Assembly: GCF_014490485.1 (NCBI RefSeq)
Contig: NZ_JACTVA010000021.1
Location: 1-64,000 of the forward strand
Length of the DNA stretch: 64,000 bases
From: Teichococcus aerophilus
Lineage (GTDB): Bacteria; Pseudomonadota; Alphaproteobacteria; Acetobacterales; Acetobacteraceae
Direction: 5' to 3'
Shown here piece by piece: positions 50,159-59,034 of this stretch. The notes under the pieces were generated by a model. The model was not told the origin of the DNA and did no database searches. It worked only from the letters and a program-made list of their open reading frames with translations. How positions within the stretch are numbered: the first letter of the stretch is position 1; each line of letters begins with the position of its first letter. The position numbers were made by a program, and so were the translations under genes.

Positions 50159-51097
50159 TCACCGCCGGGGTTCCTGCGCGGTGCTGCGGGTGGCCTGTGC
50201 CGCGCGGGCGGCGGCCACCACATCGGCGCGCATGACGGTAATGGCGATGCGGCGGTTGCGCGGATCGTTCGGCGCTTCCTGCATCAACGGCTCGACCGAG
50301 GCCTTGCCCTCGACCCGGTACATCCGCGCCGGCGGCACGCCGTTCTGCTCCAGCACCCGGCGGGTGCTGTTGGCACGGTCCGAGGACAGCTCCCAGTTGC
50401 CGTAGCTGTTGCGGTTGAAAGCCTGCGCATCGGTATGGCCGGCGACGACCACGGCGTTCGGCACGGTGGCCAGGATGTTGCCCAGCACCTGCAGGATCTT
50501 GTTCAGGCGCGGCGTCGGTTCCGTACCGCCGGGCGCGAACATCGGCGTGCCGTCACGGTCGAAGATCTGCAACCGCAGGCCTTCTGGCGTCATCTCCACC
50601 TGGATGTTCTGGGCGAAGTCCCGCAAGGCACCGTCGGCGGTGCCGAGCTGGCGCTCGATCTCCGCCTTCATCGCCTCGAAGCGCTGGCGCTCGATCGGGT
50701 CGCGCAGGCCGCTGGACTGGCCGGCGGCGGACGCGGCCTGGGCTGCCTCGCCCTGGTTCGCCGTCTCGCCGCCCTCGCTATCCTCGCGCAGGCCGCCATC
50801 GCTGACGGTGGTCAGCGAATCCTCGCGGGAATCACCGGCCACGAGCATGGAGCGGCCGCCATCCAGCGCCCCGTTGCCGGAGGGCATGTTGAGGATCGAG
50901 GAGGCGTTGAAGAACTGCGCGATGCCGTCCTTCTGCGCCTCGGTGGTGGAGGACAGCAGCCACATCACCAGGAAGAACGCCATCATCGCCGTCACGAAGT
51001 CGGCGTAGGCGATCTTCCACTGCCCACCATGGTCGTCATCATGCGGCGCATGATGCTTCTTGATGATGATGGGCCGCTTGTTGGGGTCGGTGCTCAT
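50159..51097 (-). CDS. motB: Flagellar stator protein MotB
   Basis: A 312-residue stator subunit: single N-terminal membrane helix (residues about 30-50) with the proton-accepting D33 in KIAYADFVTAMMAFFLVMWL, then a plug/linker and a C-terminal OmpA peptidoglycan-binding domain (VVAGHTDAQAFNRNSYGNWE). Its partner motA is 11 kb away. An exact TTTTTCGCAT lies 49 bases upstream. Confidence 0.95.
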   Translation of the reverse strand: MSTDPNKRPIIIKKHHAPHDDDHGGQWKIAYADFVTAMMAFFLVMWLLSSTTEAQKDGIAQFFNASSILNMPSGNGALDGGRSMLVAGDSREDSLTTVSDGGLREDSEGGETANQGEAAQAASAAGQSSGLRDPIERQRFEAMKAEIERQLGTADGALRDFAQNIQVEMTPEGLRLQIFDRDGTPMFAPGGTEPTPRLNKILQVLGNILATVPNAVVVAGHTDAQAFNRNSYGNWELSSDRANSTRRVLEQNGVPPARMYRVEGKASVEPLMQEAPNDPRNRRIAITVMRADVVAAARAAQATRSTAQEPRR

Positions 51098-51145
51098 GCG
51101 GTGGGGAAACCCGATCTCATGCTCGCCAAGACATTATCCTGAGCA

Positions 51146-51157
51146 TTTTTCGCATTC
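51146..51157 (+). promoter_or_regulatory. TTTTTCGCAT motif upstream of motB
   Basis: Exact TTTTTCGCAT in the 58-base gap between the preceding gene and motB, touching the stop codon of the former. It suggests that motB has its own control even though it follows the fliF operon. Confidence 0.55.
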
Positions 51158-51863
51158 AAGTGCGGCGGTCCTGTTCCGTGTGCCTCATGGTGAGGCTGCC
51201 GGCGAGGTTGAGGCGGTACAGCACGGCATCGAAGGCCTCCGCCACCTCGGCGGCGACGGGGCGCGGCAGGGCCTGGGCGGTCTCCATCACCGCATCCAGC
51301 CTGGCATCTTCCAGCCGTCCGCGCAGCTCGATGCGCCCGGTGGCCGGCAGGGCCAGCCGGATGGCGAAGGCACCGCGGGCGGCCTGCGCCGCCGGCGTGG
51401 ACTGTGCCGGGTGGTCCCGGTCCGGCCGCCAGAACAACTCGATCCAGCTCATATCGTCTGAATTTCGCAAAGGCACGCGCTGGCCGGACCAGAGCGAGGC
51501 TTCCCCCAGCGAAGCCGGTGGCTGCGGCGCGGCGCCCAGCAGGGCCAGCAGCGCCTTCTCCGCCAACCCCACCCCCGCCGCCATGCGCGCCAGCCGCTCG
51601 TCGCCCAGCCAGCGGCGGATGTCGGGGCGCAGCGCGGCCAGGGCCAGCGGCAGAGCCAGGCCGGCCTCGCCGCCCGGCATCAGCGCCTCCAGCCCGGTGA
51701 TGGCGGGTGGCGGGTCCGGCACGGGTGGCTCCTCCGGCCGGCTGCCGCGCGCGGGCACCGGCCCGACGATGCGCGCGGCGGCGGCGTAGCCGGCCTCCGC
51801 CTCCCACCCCGCCGTGCCGTGACGGGGTGGCGTGGCCGGGTCGATGGGCTCGGCTTCCGGCAT
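51156..51863 (-). CDS. Hypothetical flagellar-cluster protein between fliG and motB
   Basis: A 235-residue protein: Pro-rich first 55 residues, helical middle (LALPLALAALRPDIRRWLGD), then a beta-rich C-terminal part ending IELRGRLEDARLDAVMETAQ and AFDAVLYRLNLAGSLTMRH. No membrane span. Starts one base within the fliG stop. The C-terminal third is faintly like the domain at the end of FliK-type proteins, not enough to name. Confidence 0.65.
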   Translation of the reverse strand: MPEAEPIDPATPPRHGTAGWEAEAGYAAAARIVGPVPARGSRPEEPPVPDPPPAITGLEALMPGGEAGLALPLALAALRPDIRRWLGDERLARMAAGVGLAEKALLALLGAAPQPPASLGEASLWSGQRVPLRNSDDMSWIELFWRPDRDHPAQSTPAAQAARGAFAIRLALPATGRIELRGRLEDARLDAVMETAQALPRPVAAEVAEAFDAVLYRLNLAGSLTMRHTEQDRRT

Positions 51864-52912
51864 CAGGCGGCGTCGCTGTTGCCGACCTCATCCTCGTCGA
51901 GGATGAAGATGCGGCCCTCATCCGCCAGCCGCTTGGCGATGGTGATGATGTCGGTCTGCGCTTCCTCGATGGCCTTCTTGCGCTGGGCGGGCATGTTCTC
52001 GATCTCGTCGCGCATGATGGTCGCGGCGCGTTCGGACATGCTGCCGAGGAACAGCTCGCGCAGCTCCACGCTGGCGGCGGTGAGCGCGACCTGCAACCGG
52101 TCCGCCGGGCATTCGGCTACCAGGGTGGCGAAGGTCGTGCGGTCGACGCGGATCAGGTCGTCGAAGGTGAACATGATGCGCTTGATGCGGCTGGCCGCAT
52201 GCGGCTCGCGCGCCTCGATATGTTTCATCAGGTGCTCGACCAGGCCCTTGTCGGCGCGGTTCATGATCTCGGCGACGATCTGCGAGCTGTCGCGCTCGTA
52301 GCTGCGGCTGAGATTGGTGATGAATTCCTTCTGCAGCGTCTGCTCGATATCCTGCAGCACGCCCTTCTGGATGCTGTCCATCCGCACCATGCGCAGCACG
52401 ATCTCGTCCACCGAGGTGTTGGGCAGCAGCGCCAGCACGCGCGCCGCGTGCATCGCCGGCAGCTTGGCCAGGATGACGGCGGCGGTCTGCGCCAGCTCGG
52501 TGCGCAGGTAGGTGGCGAGCACCTCGGGCGAGATATTCGCCAGCTTTTCCCACATGGTCTTGCCTTCGGGACCACGGATCTCGTCCATGATCTCGCTGAC
52601 CTTCTCGTTGGGCAGCAGGCGCTTCAGCAGGCGCTCGGTCGTCTCGGCGGTGCCGATGACGCTGCCGGTGCGGCCGACCTCGGCGCGGAAGCGCATGATG
52701 ACGCGCTCCACCGTGTCGATATCGACCTTGCCGAGATTGGCCATGGCACGGCTGACGCGGCGGATTTCCTGCTCCTCCAGCCGGCCGAACAGGTTCTGGA
52801 TCCGCTCCTCGTCGAGCGTCATGAACAGGACGGCGACGTCGGAGAGAGGGTCGGCCTTGGCGTTGCTCGCTTCGACGGGGCGGATGGCGCGGCGCGCCTC
52901 GGGGGCTCTCAT
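51863..52912 (-). CDS. fliG: Motor switch protein FliG
   Basis: A 349-residue C-ring protein. N-domain DVAVLFMTLDEERIQNLFGR binds FliF. The middle ARM repeat has ISPEVLATYLRTELAQTAAV in place of the usual E-H-P-Q motif. The C-terminal torque helix LRELFLGSMSERAATIMRDE with the charged residues facing the stator and the hinge FTFDDLIRVD are intact. Overlaps the gene before it by 4 bases (ATGA). Confidence 0.94.
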   Translation of the reverse strand: MRAPEARRAIRPVEASNAKADPLSDVAVLFMTLDEERIQNLFGRLEEQEIRRVSRAMANLGKVDIDTVERVIMRFRAEVGRTGSVIGTAETTERLLKRLLPNEKVSEIMDEIRGPEGKTMWEKLANISPEVLATYLRTELAQTAAVILAKLPAMHAARVLALLPNTSVDEIVLRMVRMDSIQKGVLQDIEQTLQKEFITNLSRSYERDSSQIVAEIMNRADKGLVEHLMKHIEAREPHAASRIKRIMFTFDDLIRVDRTTFATLVAECPADRLQVALTAASVELRELFLGSMSERAATIMRDEIENMPAQRKKAIEEAQTDIITIAKRLADEGRIFILDEDEVGNSDAA

Positions 52913-53196
52913 CGTTCGGTGCTCCGGGCAAGCAGGGTTTGCAGGGGTGTCAGGATGGCGGCGAGCATCGCCACCACTTCCGGTGGCATGGCGCCGCCGT
53001 GGTCGAGCCGCGCGAGGCGCTCGGGTAGGTCGGCGCCGGTGGAGGGCGGGCGGTCCTGGCTGGCGGCGATGGCGTCCAGGCGCTCCTCCAGCGGTGCCAG
53101 CGCCGCCCTGGGGCGGGGGGCTTCCTGCGCTACCGCCCAGCGCAAGGCGGCGGCCAGGCGGCGGCGGCGGCGGATGCGCAACAGCGTGCCGCTCAT
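52909..53196 (-). CDS. Small hypothetical protein between fliP and fliG
   Basis: A 95-residue protein from ATG 53196 with 4-base ATGA overlaps on both sides (fliP upstream, fliG downstream), so tightly co-translated. N-terminal basic stretch (LRIRRRRRLAAAL), then helices with a C-terminal leucine-rich segment. No family is recognised; too short for FliH or FliO and no membrane span. Confidence 0.65.
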   Translation of the reverse strand: MSGTLLRIRRRRRLAAALRWAVAQEAPRPRAALAPLEERLDAIAASQDRPPSTGADLPERLARLDHGGAMPPEVVAMLAAILTPLQTLLARSTER

Positions 53197-53981
53197 GTCG
53201 AGAAGCCCCGCACCAGCGCGCCGGCCACCAGCGACCAGCCGTCGATCAGCACGAAGAAGATCAGCTTGAACGGCAGGCTGACCACCACGGGCGGCAACAT
53301 CATCATGCCCATGCCCATCAGGACGGAGCTGATGGCCATGTCGATCGCCAGAAAGGGCAGGAACAGCAGGAAGCCGATCTGGAAAGCCTTGGTCAGTTCC
53401 GACACCAGGAAGGCGGCGGCGAGGATGTGCAGCGGGACTTCGGCGCGCTGGGCACGGGAGAGGGCGCTGGGCTGCGTGCCGCCGGGCGGCTGCCACTTGG
53501 CGATGTCGATGAACAGCGCCAGCTCGCGCTCCCGCACATTCAGTTCCATGAAGTCACGGAACGGACGGATGGCGCGCTCGGCGGCCTGTTCCTCGGTGAT
53601 GCTGCCCTCGATCAGCGGACGGCCGGCATCGTTCCAGGTCTTTTCCAGAACGGGCGCCATGACGAAGGCGGAGAGGAACAGCGCCAGGCTGACGATGACG
53701 GTGTTGGGCGGCGATTGCTGCAGGCCCAGCGCCGTCCGCAGCAGGGAGAGCACGACGACGATGCGGGTGAAGGCCGTCGCCACCACCAGGATGCCGGGCG
53801 CGATGGCCAGCAGCGTGGTGATGACGATCAGGCCGACCACATTGGTCGTCAGGCTCTGTCCGCCGCTGGCGACGGCGTTGGCCCCCTGCGGCCCCAGGTT
53901 GAGCGAGACGCTCTGCGCCAGGGCCGGGGATGCCGCGAACGACAATGCGAGCACCGCCAGGGCGATTCGAAGACGCGGCAT
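53193..53981 (-). CDS. fliP: Flagellar export gate protein FliP
   Basis: A 262-residue export-gate protein with a cleavable signal peptide (residues 1-22, ASPALAQ) and four further hydrophobic spans. Conserved: LVVATAFTRIVVVLSLLRTA, LGLQQSPPNTVIVSLALFLS, LVSELTKAFQIGFLLFLPFL and MGMMMLPPVVVSLPFKLIFF. FliO is not recognised beside it. Confidence 0.95.
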   Translation of the reverse strand: MPRLRIALAVLALSFAASPALAQSVSLNLGPQGANAVASGGQSLTTNVVGLIVITTLLAIAPGILVVATAFTRIVVVLSLLRTALGLQQSPPNTVIVSLALFLSAFVMAPVLEKTWNDAGRPLIEGSITEEQAAERAIRPFRDFMELNVRERELALFIDIAKWQPPGGTQPSALSRAQRAEVPLHILAAAFLVSELTKAFQIGFLLFLPFLAIDMAISSVLMGMGMMMLPPVVVSLPFKLIFFVLIDGWSLVAGALVRGFST

Positions 53982-54008
53982 TCTGCCTGCTATTCCGTGA
54001 AGTTGCTG

Positions 54009-54302
54009 TCAGGCGGCCGAGGAGACGATCTCGGTGATCGAGATCGAGAGGCGGCCGTCATCGGTGATCTGGATCTCGCCGCGCGCGATCAGCCGCTCAT
54101 TCGCCAGCAGGTCGATCGGCTCGCCGACCTTCTTGTCGAACTCGATGACGGAGCCGCGGCTGAGATTGAACAGCGCCGCCATCGGCAGGCGCTTGTTGCC
54201 CAGCACAACCTGCACATTCACGGGGATGTCCATGATGCGCGGCTTGCGGTCGGTCAGGAAAGGATTGTCGTGGCCGGGGGTGACGTTGGTATCGCCGGTC
54301 AT
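54009..54302 (-). CDS. fliN: Motor switch protein FliN
   Basis: A 97-residue C-ring subunit with the SpoA-type domain: DIPVNVQVVLGNKRLPMAAL then FNLSRGSVIEFDKKVGEPID and LLANERLIARGEIQITDDGR. Its start overlaps fliH by 4 bases. Confidence 0.95.
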   Translation of the reverse strand: MTGDTNVTPGHDNPFLTDRKPRIMDIPVNVQVVLGNKRLPMAALFNLSRGSVIEFDKKVGEPIDLLANERLIARGEIQITDDGRLSISITEIVSSAA

Positions 54303-54988
54303 GGCGCGATCTCCTGCAAGGTCTCGGACGGGGCGGGCGTGGCCCGGTTGGCGTCGAGGATGGCGAGCACCCGTGCCAGCAAGGCATCGGGGCGATGGAC
54401 GAGGCCACCGCTGACCCAGGACGCCTCGGCGCTCCCGGGTGGCATGGTGGGTTCGGGCAGCAGGCGCAGCCGGGACGGCGCCTCCTGCGGTTGCGGGAAG
54501 CCTTCCTGCCTCATGGCTTCCAGCGTCTCGGGATGCGCGGTGAGCAGGATGATGTCCTCACCGCGCTCGGTCAGCGCCTCGGCCGCCAGGGCGGCGATCT
54601 CGGCGCCGGCGGCGCGGGCCAGCAGGGTGGGCACCACCGTCTCCAACGCCGCGACCAGGCTGGCGCGGGTATCGGCATCCAGTATGCGGCGATCCTCGGC
54701 ACGGCGGGCGAGCAGGCTGTCCAGCGCCTGGGCGGCCAGGGTGGCGCCCTGGCTGGCCCGTTGCGCCACCTCGGCCTCCAACCTCGCATGGGCTGCGGCC
54801 TCGGCCTGGGCGGCGCCCTCGGCGCGGCCCTGGGCCAGGCCGTCCTCCAGGCCACGCCGGCGGCCGGCATCAAAGGCGGCGTTGCGCATCCGCTCTTCCT
54901 CCTGCAGGCGGAAGGTGGTCGAGCCATCCTCGCCGGCCAGGAGCATGTTCAGCGACGGCGGCAGATAGGGGCGGGAGCTGGTCCTCAT
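54299..54988 (-). CDS. fliH: Flagellar export ATPase regulator FliH
   Basis: A 229-residue protein with a long charged coiled coil containing small-residue repeats (GRRRGLEDGLAQGRAEGAAQ near residues 43-62, the FliH GxxxG-type region). The C-terminal FliI-binding domain is divergent and has an extended tail. Placement fliF-fliH-fliN with ATGA overlaps on both sides supports the call. Confidence 0.82.
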   Translation of the reverse strand: MRTSSRPYLPPSLNMLLAGEDGSTTFRLQEEERMRNAAFDAGRRRGLEDGLAQGRAEGAAQAEAAAHARLEAEVAQRASQGATLAAQALDSLLARRAEDRRILDADTRASLVAALETVVPTLLARAAGAEIAALAAEALTERGEDIILLTAHPETLEAMRQEGFPQPQEAPSRLRLLPEPTMPPGSAEASWVSGGLVHRPDALLARVLAILDANRATPAPSETLQEIAP

Positions 54989-56592
54989 GCCGGGGCGCCT
55001 TCCTGGATCCAGTGCCGCACCACCGCCAGCGCCTCCTCCGGCCGCTGGTCGATGATCTCGTTCAGCGCGTTCAGCGAGGAGACGCGGATCTGGATGTCCT
55101 GGCCGACGGTGGCGATGGCTTCCTCCATCGGGTCCAGCGCCATGGCGGCTTCGGCGGCGGCGGCAGCCTCAGCGGCGGCCAGGTCCTCGGCCAGGCGGCG
55201 CAGACGGGTGCGGCGGCGGCGCATCAGCAGGCCGGCGGTTCCCAGGCTGCCCACCAGCAGCAGGGCCAGCAAAGCGAGTTGGGTGGTGCTGAGATTGAGG
55301 CCACCCTGCGCGTCGGCCGAGGCCAGGCTGCCGGCGCCCTCATCCGGGATGAAGCGCAGCGTATCGACCGTCACGCGGTCCCCCCGCCGTTCGTCGAAGC
55401 CTACCGCCGAGCGCACCAGCGCGCTCAGGCGGTCCAGCTCCTCCTTCGGGCGCACCTGCTCGGTGCCGTCGGGGGCGGTGATGCCATCGACCACCACGGC
55501 GACGCTGACGCGGCGCACGGCGCCGGGCTCGCGCGTCGTTTCCTCGACCTTCGAGGAGATCTCGTAGTTGATGGTCTCGTTGTTGCGCTGGGCGCTGGTG
55601 GCGCTGCGGGTGGCGTTGCTGTTGCCGGCCTGCTGGTTCGGCAGGTTCTGCCCCACCGTCACCGGCTGCTGGCCACGGCCGTCCTCGCTGCTCTCGGCCT
55701 CGGTCTGGCTCTGCCGGCCGCGCTCCACCTGGCCCATCGGGTCGAAGGTCTCCTGCCGCGCCACGGTGCGCGCGCCCTCGATCTCGACGGAGGCGATGGC
55801 GCGCACGCGCCCACGGCCGACGATCGGCTCCAGCAGGTCCAGCACCGCCTTTTGCAGCGCATGTTCCTGTGCCACGCGCATCTCGCCGATCCGGCCGGCG
55901 GCGGCACCCATGCCGCCATCGGCGGCCAGCACGACGCCGGAGGGATCGACGACGGAGACATCCTCCTGCCGCAGCCGCGGCACCGCGCCGGCGACCAGCA
56001 GACGGATGGCCGAGGCCTGGGAGGAGCCGAGCCGCTGCCCGGCCGAGGTCGTCACCGTCACCGAGGCGGTGGGCGGCGGCGCGTCACGCGAAAAACTCTC
56101 ACGCTCCGGCAGCACGATATGGACGCGCGCGGTACGGACGCCCTGCATGGTGATGATGGTGCGCGCCAGTTCCCCCTCCAGCGCCCGCACCCGCTGGATG
56201 CGCTGCATGAATGAGGTCATCTGCATCGGGTTGGCCTGGTCGAGCAGCTCGTAACCGGCGCCGGTCTGGCGCGGCAGGCCCTCGCTGGCCATCTGCATCC
56301 GCAGCCGGGCCACCTGGTCGGCCGGCACCATGACGGTGCCGTCGCCCCTTGCCTCGACCGGGATCTTCAGTTCTTCCAGGCGGGCGACGATTCGCCCGGC
56401 CTCCGAAGGTTCCAGCGCTGCGTAGAGCAGGCCGTTGGTGGCCTGCGGCGCGCGCGCCACCAGGAACACCGCGAGAAGGGCGGCGGAGGCGACCACCGCG
56501 AGGGCGCCGAGTTTCGCCGGGCCCAGCCGGGCGAAGGCCGGGCCCAGGCTGCCCAGGTCGAAACCGGGTCGGAGGGTGCTTACCTGCTGCAT
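54985..56592 (-). CDS. fliF: Flagellar MS-ring protein FliF
   Basis: A 535-residue MS-ring protein. Membrane spans at about 28-46 and 437-455 enclose the periplasmic ring-building domains (LYAALEPSEAGRIVARLEEL, ARVHIVLPERESFSRDAPPP, ASVTVTTSAGQRLGSSQASA). The cytoplasmic C-terminal tail (about 495-535) binds FliG. ATG 56592 (MQQVSTLRP) gives the normal length; the open frame to 58362 is antisense to fliL-fliM. First gene of the fliF-fliH-fliN-fliP-orf-fliG-orf operon. Confidence 0.95.
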   Translation of the reverse strand: MQQVSTLRPGFDLGSLGPAFARLGPAKLGALAVVASAALLAVFLVARAPQATNGLLYAALEPSEAGRIVARLEELKIPVEARGDGTVMVPADQVARLRMQMASEGLPRQTGAGYELLDQANPMQMTSFMQRIQRVRALEGELARTIITMQGVRTARVHIVLPERESFSRDAPPPTASVTVTTSAGQRLGSSQASAIRLLVAGAVPRLRQEDVSVVDPSGVVLAADGGMGAAAGRIGEMRVAQEHALQKAVLDLLEPIVGRGRVRAIASVEIEGARTVARQETFDPMGQVERGRQSQTEAESSEDGRGQQPVTVGQNLPNQQAGNSNATRSATSAQRNNETINYEISSKVEETTREPGAVRRVSVAVVVDGITAPDGTEQVRPKEELDRLSALVRSAVGFDERRGDRVTVDTLRFIPDEGAGSLASADAQGGLNLSTTQLALLALLLVGSLGTAGLLMRRRRTRLRRLAEDLAAAEAAAAAEAAMALDPMEEAIATVGQDIQIRVSSLNALNEIIDQRPEEALAVVRHWIQEGAPA

Positions 56593-56624
56593 CGATACCT
56601 GTCGTCCCGTTCTGGCCGTCGATA

Positions 56625-56658
56625 TTTCGCATAAGCGTTTTTGGCGTGGCATGCGAAA
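56625..56658. promoter_or_regulatory. Inverted TTTCGCAT pair between fliF and fliL
   Basis: TTTCGCAT (56625-56632) and ATGCGAAA (56651-56658) form an 8-bp inverted pair with an 18-base spacer, the same geometry as upstream of cheY. The gap separates the divergent fliF and fliL operons. GCGAAAAATCGCAT follows at about 56697. Confidence 0.6.
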
Positions 56659-56730
56659 GCGCATCGGGTTATATCTGCCGCCGCTTCTCTTGTCGCGCGA
56701 AAAATCGCATTTGCCGGGAGTTCCCCCGCC

Positions 56731-57243
56731 ATGTCGGCCACCACCACTGAGATCACTGCGAAACCCCCGAAGAGAAAGGGCCGCCCTCTCCTCTTCAGTC
56801 TGGCGGCCCTGCTGCTGGTTGGCGGCGGCGGGGGCGCGGCCTGGATGTTCGTTCCTGGCGTGCAGGACGCTGTGCGAAAAATTACAGGAGGGCAGCCAAC
56901 GGAGGAAGAGGCCGCCAACGCCCTCTCCGCCCCCGCCGCCCGCCCGATCTTCGTCGAGCTGCCGGAGATGACGCTGACGCTGCCGAATGGCGGCCGCCCA
57001 CGCCAGCTGCGGCTGAAGCTGGCGATGGAGGTGAACGGCGACCCTGCGCAGCCGCCGCCGGAGCTGATGACCCCGCGCGTCTATGACAGCCTGGTGCTGT
57101 ATCTCCGCACGCTGCGGGATGGCGAGCTGGAGGGCGCCCTGGCCATGGACAGGCTGCGTGGCGACCTGCACCGCCGGCTGGACCTGCTGCTGGGCGGCGG
57201 CCGGGTGCGCGACGTGCTGATCACCGGCTTCGTGGTGGCCTGA
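56731..57243 (+). CDS. fliL: Flagellar basal-body-associated protein FliL
   Basis: A 170-residue classical FliL: short basic cytoplasmic N-terminus, one membrane helix (about residues 19-40), then a periplasmic domain (FVELPEMTLTLPNGGRPRQL, VYDSLVLYLRTL, VRDVLITGFVVA). It forms a ring around the stator. First gene of fliL-fliM-DUF6468-motE-like. A TGCGAAAAA motif lies inside it at 56873. Confidence 0.9.
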   Translation: MSATTTEITAKPPKRKGRPLLFSLAALLLVGGGGGAAWMFVPGVQDAVRKITGGQPTEEEAANALSAPAARPIFVELPEMTLTLPNGGRPRQLRLKLAMEVNGDPAQPPPELMTPRVYDSLVLYLRTLRDGELEGALAMDRLRGDLHRRLDLLLGGGRVRDVLITGFVVA

Positions 57244-57246
57244 GCG

Positions 57247-58344
57247 ATGAGCGGAACCGAAGAGACTCCGTTCGCGGAAACGCCGTTTGGCGAGGCACCG
57301 CCGCCGGTGGGCGACGCGGCCGGCGAAGCGGCGATGGATGACATGGCCGATTGGGGCGCCGCCGGCGTCGCCATGGGCCAGGGCGACATCGACGACCTGT
57401 TCGGCGGGCCGGAGACGGCGGAGCCGGAGATGGTCCGCAACGGCATGGAGGCGTTGGTCGGCGGCGCGGTGCGCTATGAAAAGCTGCCGATGCTGGACAT
57501 CGTGGTGGACCGCCTGGCCCGCCTGCTGACCACCAGCATCCGCAAGTTCACCGCCGACAACGCCGATGCCGTGATCGACCGGATGCGCCCGGTGCGCGTC
57601 GGGCCGTTCCTGGACACCATTACGCTGCCGGCGATGATCGGCATCATCCGCATCGAGGAGTGGGACGGCTATTGCCTCGCCGCGCTCGATTCGCAGCTGA
57701 TCGGCTCGATCGTCGACATCCTGCTGGGTGGGCGGCGCAACGCGGTGCAGCCAATCGAGGGCCGCCCCTACACGCCGATCGAGCGCGCCTTCGTCGAGAA
57801 GTTCGTCGGCCTGCTCACGCAGGATATGGGACGGGCCTTCGAGGCGGTGAGCCCCGCGACCTTCCGGCTGGAGCGGTTCGAGATCACGCCCGGCTATGCG
57901 CTGATCACCAAGCCGACTGCCGCCGCACTGACCTTCCGCGCCGAGATCACCATGGAAGGCCGCGGCGGGCATATCGATTTCCTGCTGCCCTATGCGTCGA
58001 TCGAGCCGGTGCGCGACCTGCTGAGCCAGGAAGTCCTCGGCAAGAAGGTCGGCGGCGACACGATCTGGCGCAGCCACCTGGCCGAGGAACTGCCGCGCGC
58101 GAGCGCCGACCTGATGGCGGTGATCGAGACGCGGACGATGTCCTTCTCCGAGGTGGCGCGCTGGCAGCCTGGCTCCGTGGTGGAGCTGGACCGGCGACAG
58201 GATGAGCCGCTGGACGTGTTCTGCCAGGGGCTGCTGGTCTGCCGCGCGCGGATGGCTGCGAAAGATGATCGCGTCGTCCTGCGGGTGGAGGAGTGCGTGA
58301 TCGAAAAGGACTGGCCGGGCGACACGCCCGCCCTGGATGGCTGA
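57247..58344 (+). CDS. fliM: Motor switch protein FliM
   Basis: A 365-residue C-ring protein. Near residues 45-55 GDIDDLFGGPE is the N-terminal CheY-P-binding segment (the family's Q-x-E-I-D-x-L-F region), here after a 40-residue extension. The middle CheC-like domain and C-terminal SpoA domain (VVELDRRQDEPLDVFCQGLL) are present. 3 bases after fliL. Confidence 0.95.
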   Translation: MSGTEETPFAETPFGEAPPPVGDAAGEAAMDDMADWGAAGVAMGQGDIDDLFGGPETAEPEMVRNGMEALVGGAVRYEKLPMLDIVVDRLARLLTTSIRKFTADNADAVIDRMRPVRVGPFLDTITLPAMIGIIRIEEWDGYCLAALDSQLIGSIVDILLGGRRNAVQPIEGRPYTPIERAFVEKFVGLLTQDMGRAFEAVSPATFRLERFEITPGYALITKPTAAALTFRAEITMEGRGGHIDFLLPYASIEPVRDLLSQEVLGKKVGGDTIWRSHLAEELPRASADLMAVIETRTMSFSEVARWQPGSVVELDRRQDEPLDVFCQGLLVCRARMAAKDDRVVLRVEECVIEKDWPGDTPALDG

Positions 58345-58355
58345 GGAGAATCCGC

Positions 58356-59015
58356 ATGACATTCGTACAGATCCTGGATGCCGCGGCGCTTGCGGTGCTG
58401 GCCGCGCAATCGGGGTGGATCGTGATGCTGTACCGGCGGATGGGCCGGTTGCGCGTCGCGCTCGATTCCGCCGGCGATGTGATCGGGCAGCTCGATGCCG
58501 CCTCGAAGCGCCTGGACGCTTCGGCGGGCGGCATCGTGCAGAAGGTGAAGGACGGCATTGGCGAGGTGGACGGCAAGATCACCGCCTGCCGCCGCGTGGC
58601 GCAGGAACTGACCGCCGCATCCCGCCAGGCCGAGGAAGTGGCGGCACGGCTGGACCAGGCGCTGCGGCAGAACCGCAAGCTGCAACATGCCCGCGCCGCC
58701 GCTCCGCCGCGTGAGTTGGCCGAGCCGCTGGGCCTGGCGGCGCGGCTGGCCGGGCGCCCCGGCCCGGTGCTGGACATGGCGCCTGCCGCCCTGCCCGCGC
58801 CGATGCCTGTGCTGGATATGCCCACCCTGGACCTGCGCACGCTGGACATGTCCACGCTCGACGTGCCGGCGCTGGACGCCGAGCGGTTGGCCGAGGTGGC
58901 GGTGGAGCAATTGCTGGCCCACGAACTGCTGCCGGCCGACACGAGGCTGGCCCCTGCCCCGGCCGTAGCGCCGCCGGTACCCGAGCGGCGGGTGTTCCGC
59001 CTGACGCTCGATTGA
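58356..59015 (+). CDS. DUF6468-type membrane protein of the fliL operon
   Basis: A 219-residue protein with one N-terminal membrane helix (residues about 5-25, VQILDAAALAVLAAQSGWIV) followed by a coiled coil (ASKRLDASAGGIVQKVKDGI to about residue 115) and a Pro/Leu-rich tail with repeated LDM/LDL units (TLDLRTLDMSTLDVPALD). It fits DUF6468, a family seen next to fliL/fliM in Rhodospirillales. Function unknown. GAGGAG precedes the ATG. Confidence 0.68.
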   Translation: MTFVQILDAAALAVLAAQSGWIVMLYRRMGRLRVALDSAGDVIGQLDAASKRLDASAGGIVQKVKDGIGEVDGKITACRRVAQELTAASRQAEEVAARLDQALRQNRKLQHARAAAPPRELAEPLGLAARLAGRPGPVLDMAPAALPAPMPVLDMPTLDLRTLDMSTLDVPALDAERLAEVAVEQLLAHELLPADTRLAPAPAVAPPVPERRVFRLTLD

Positions 59016-59034
59016 CGCCGAGGAGATCGCGATC

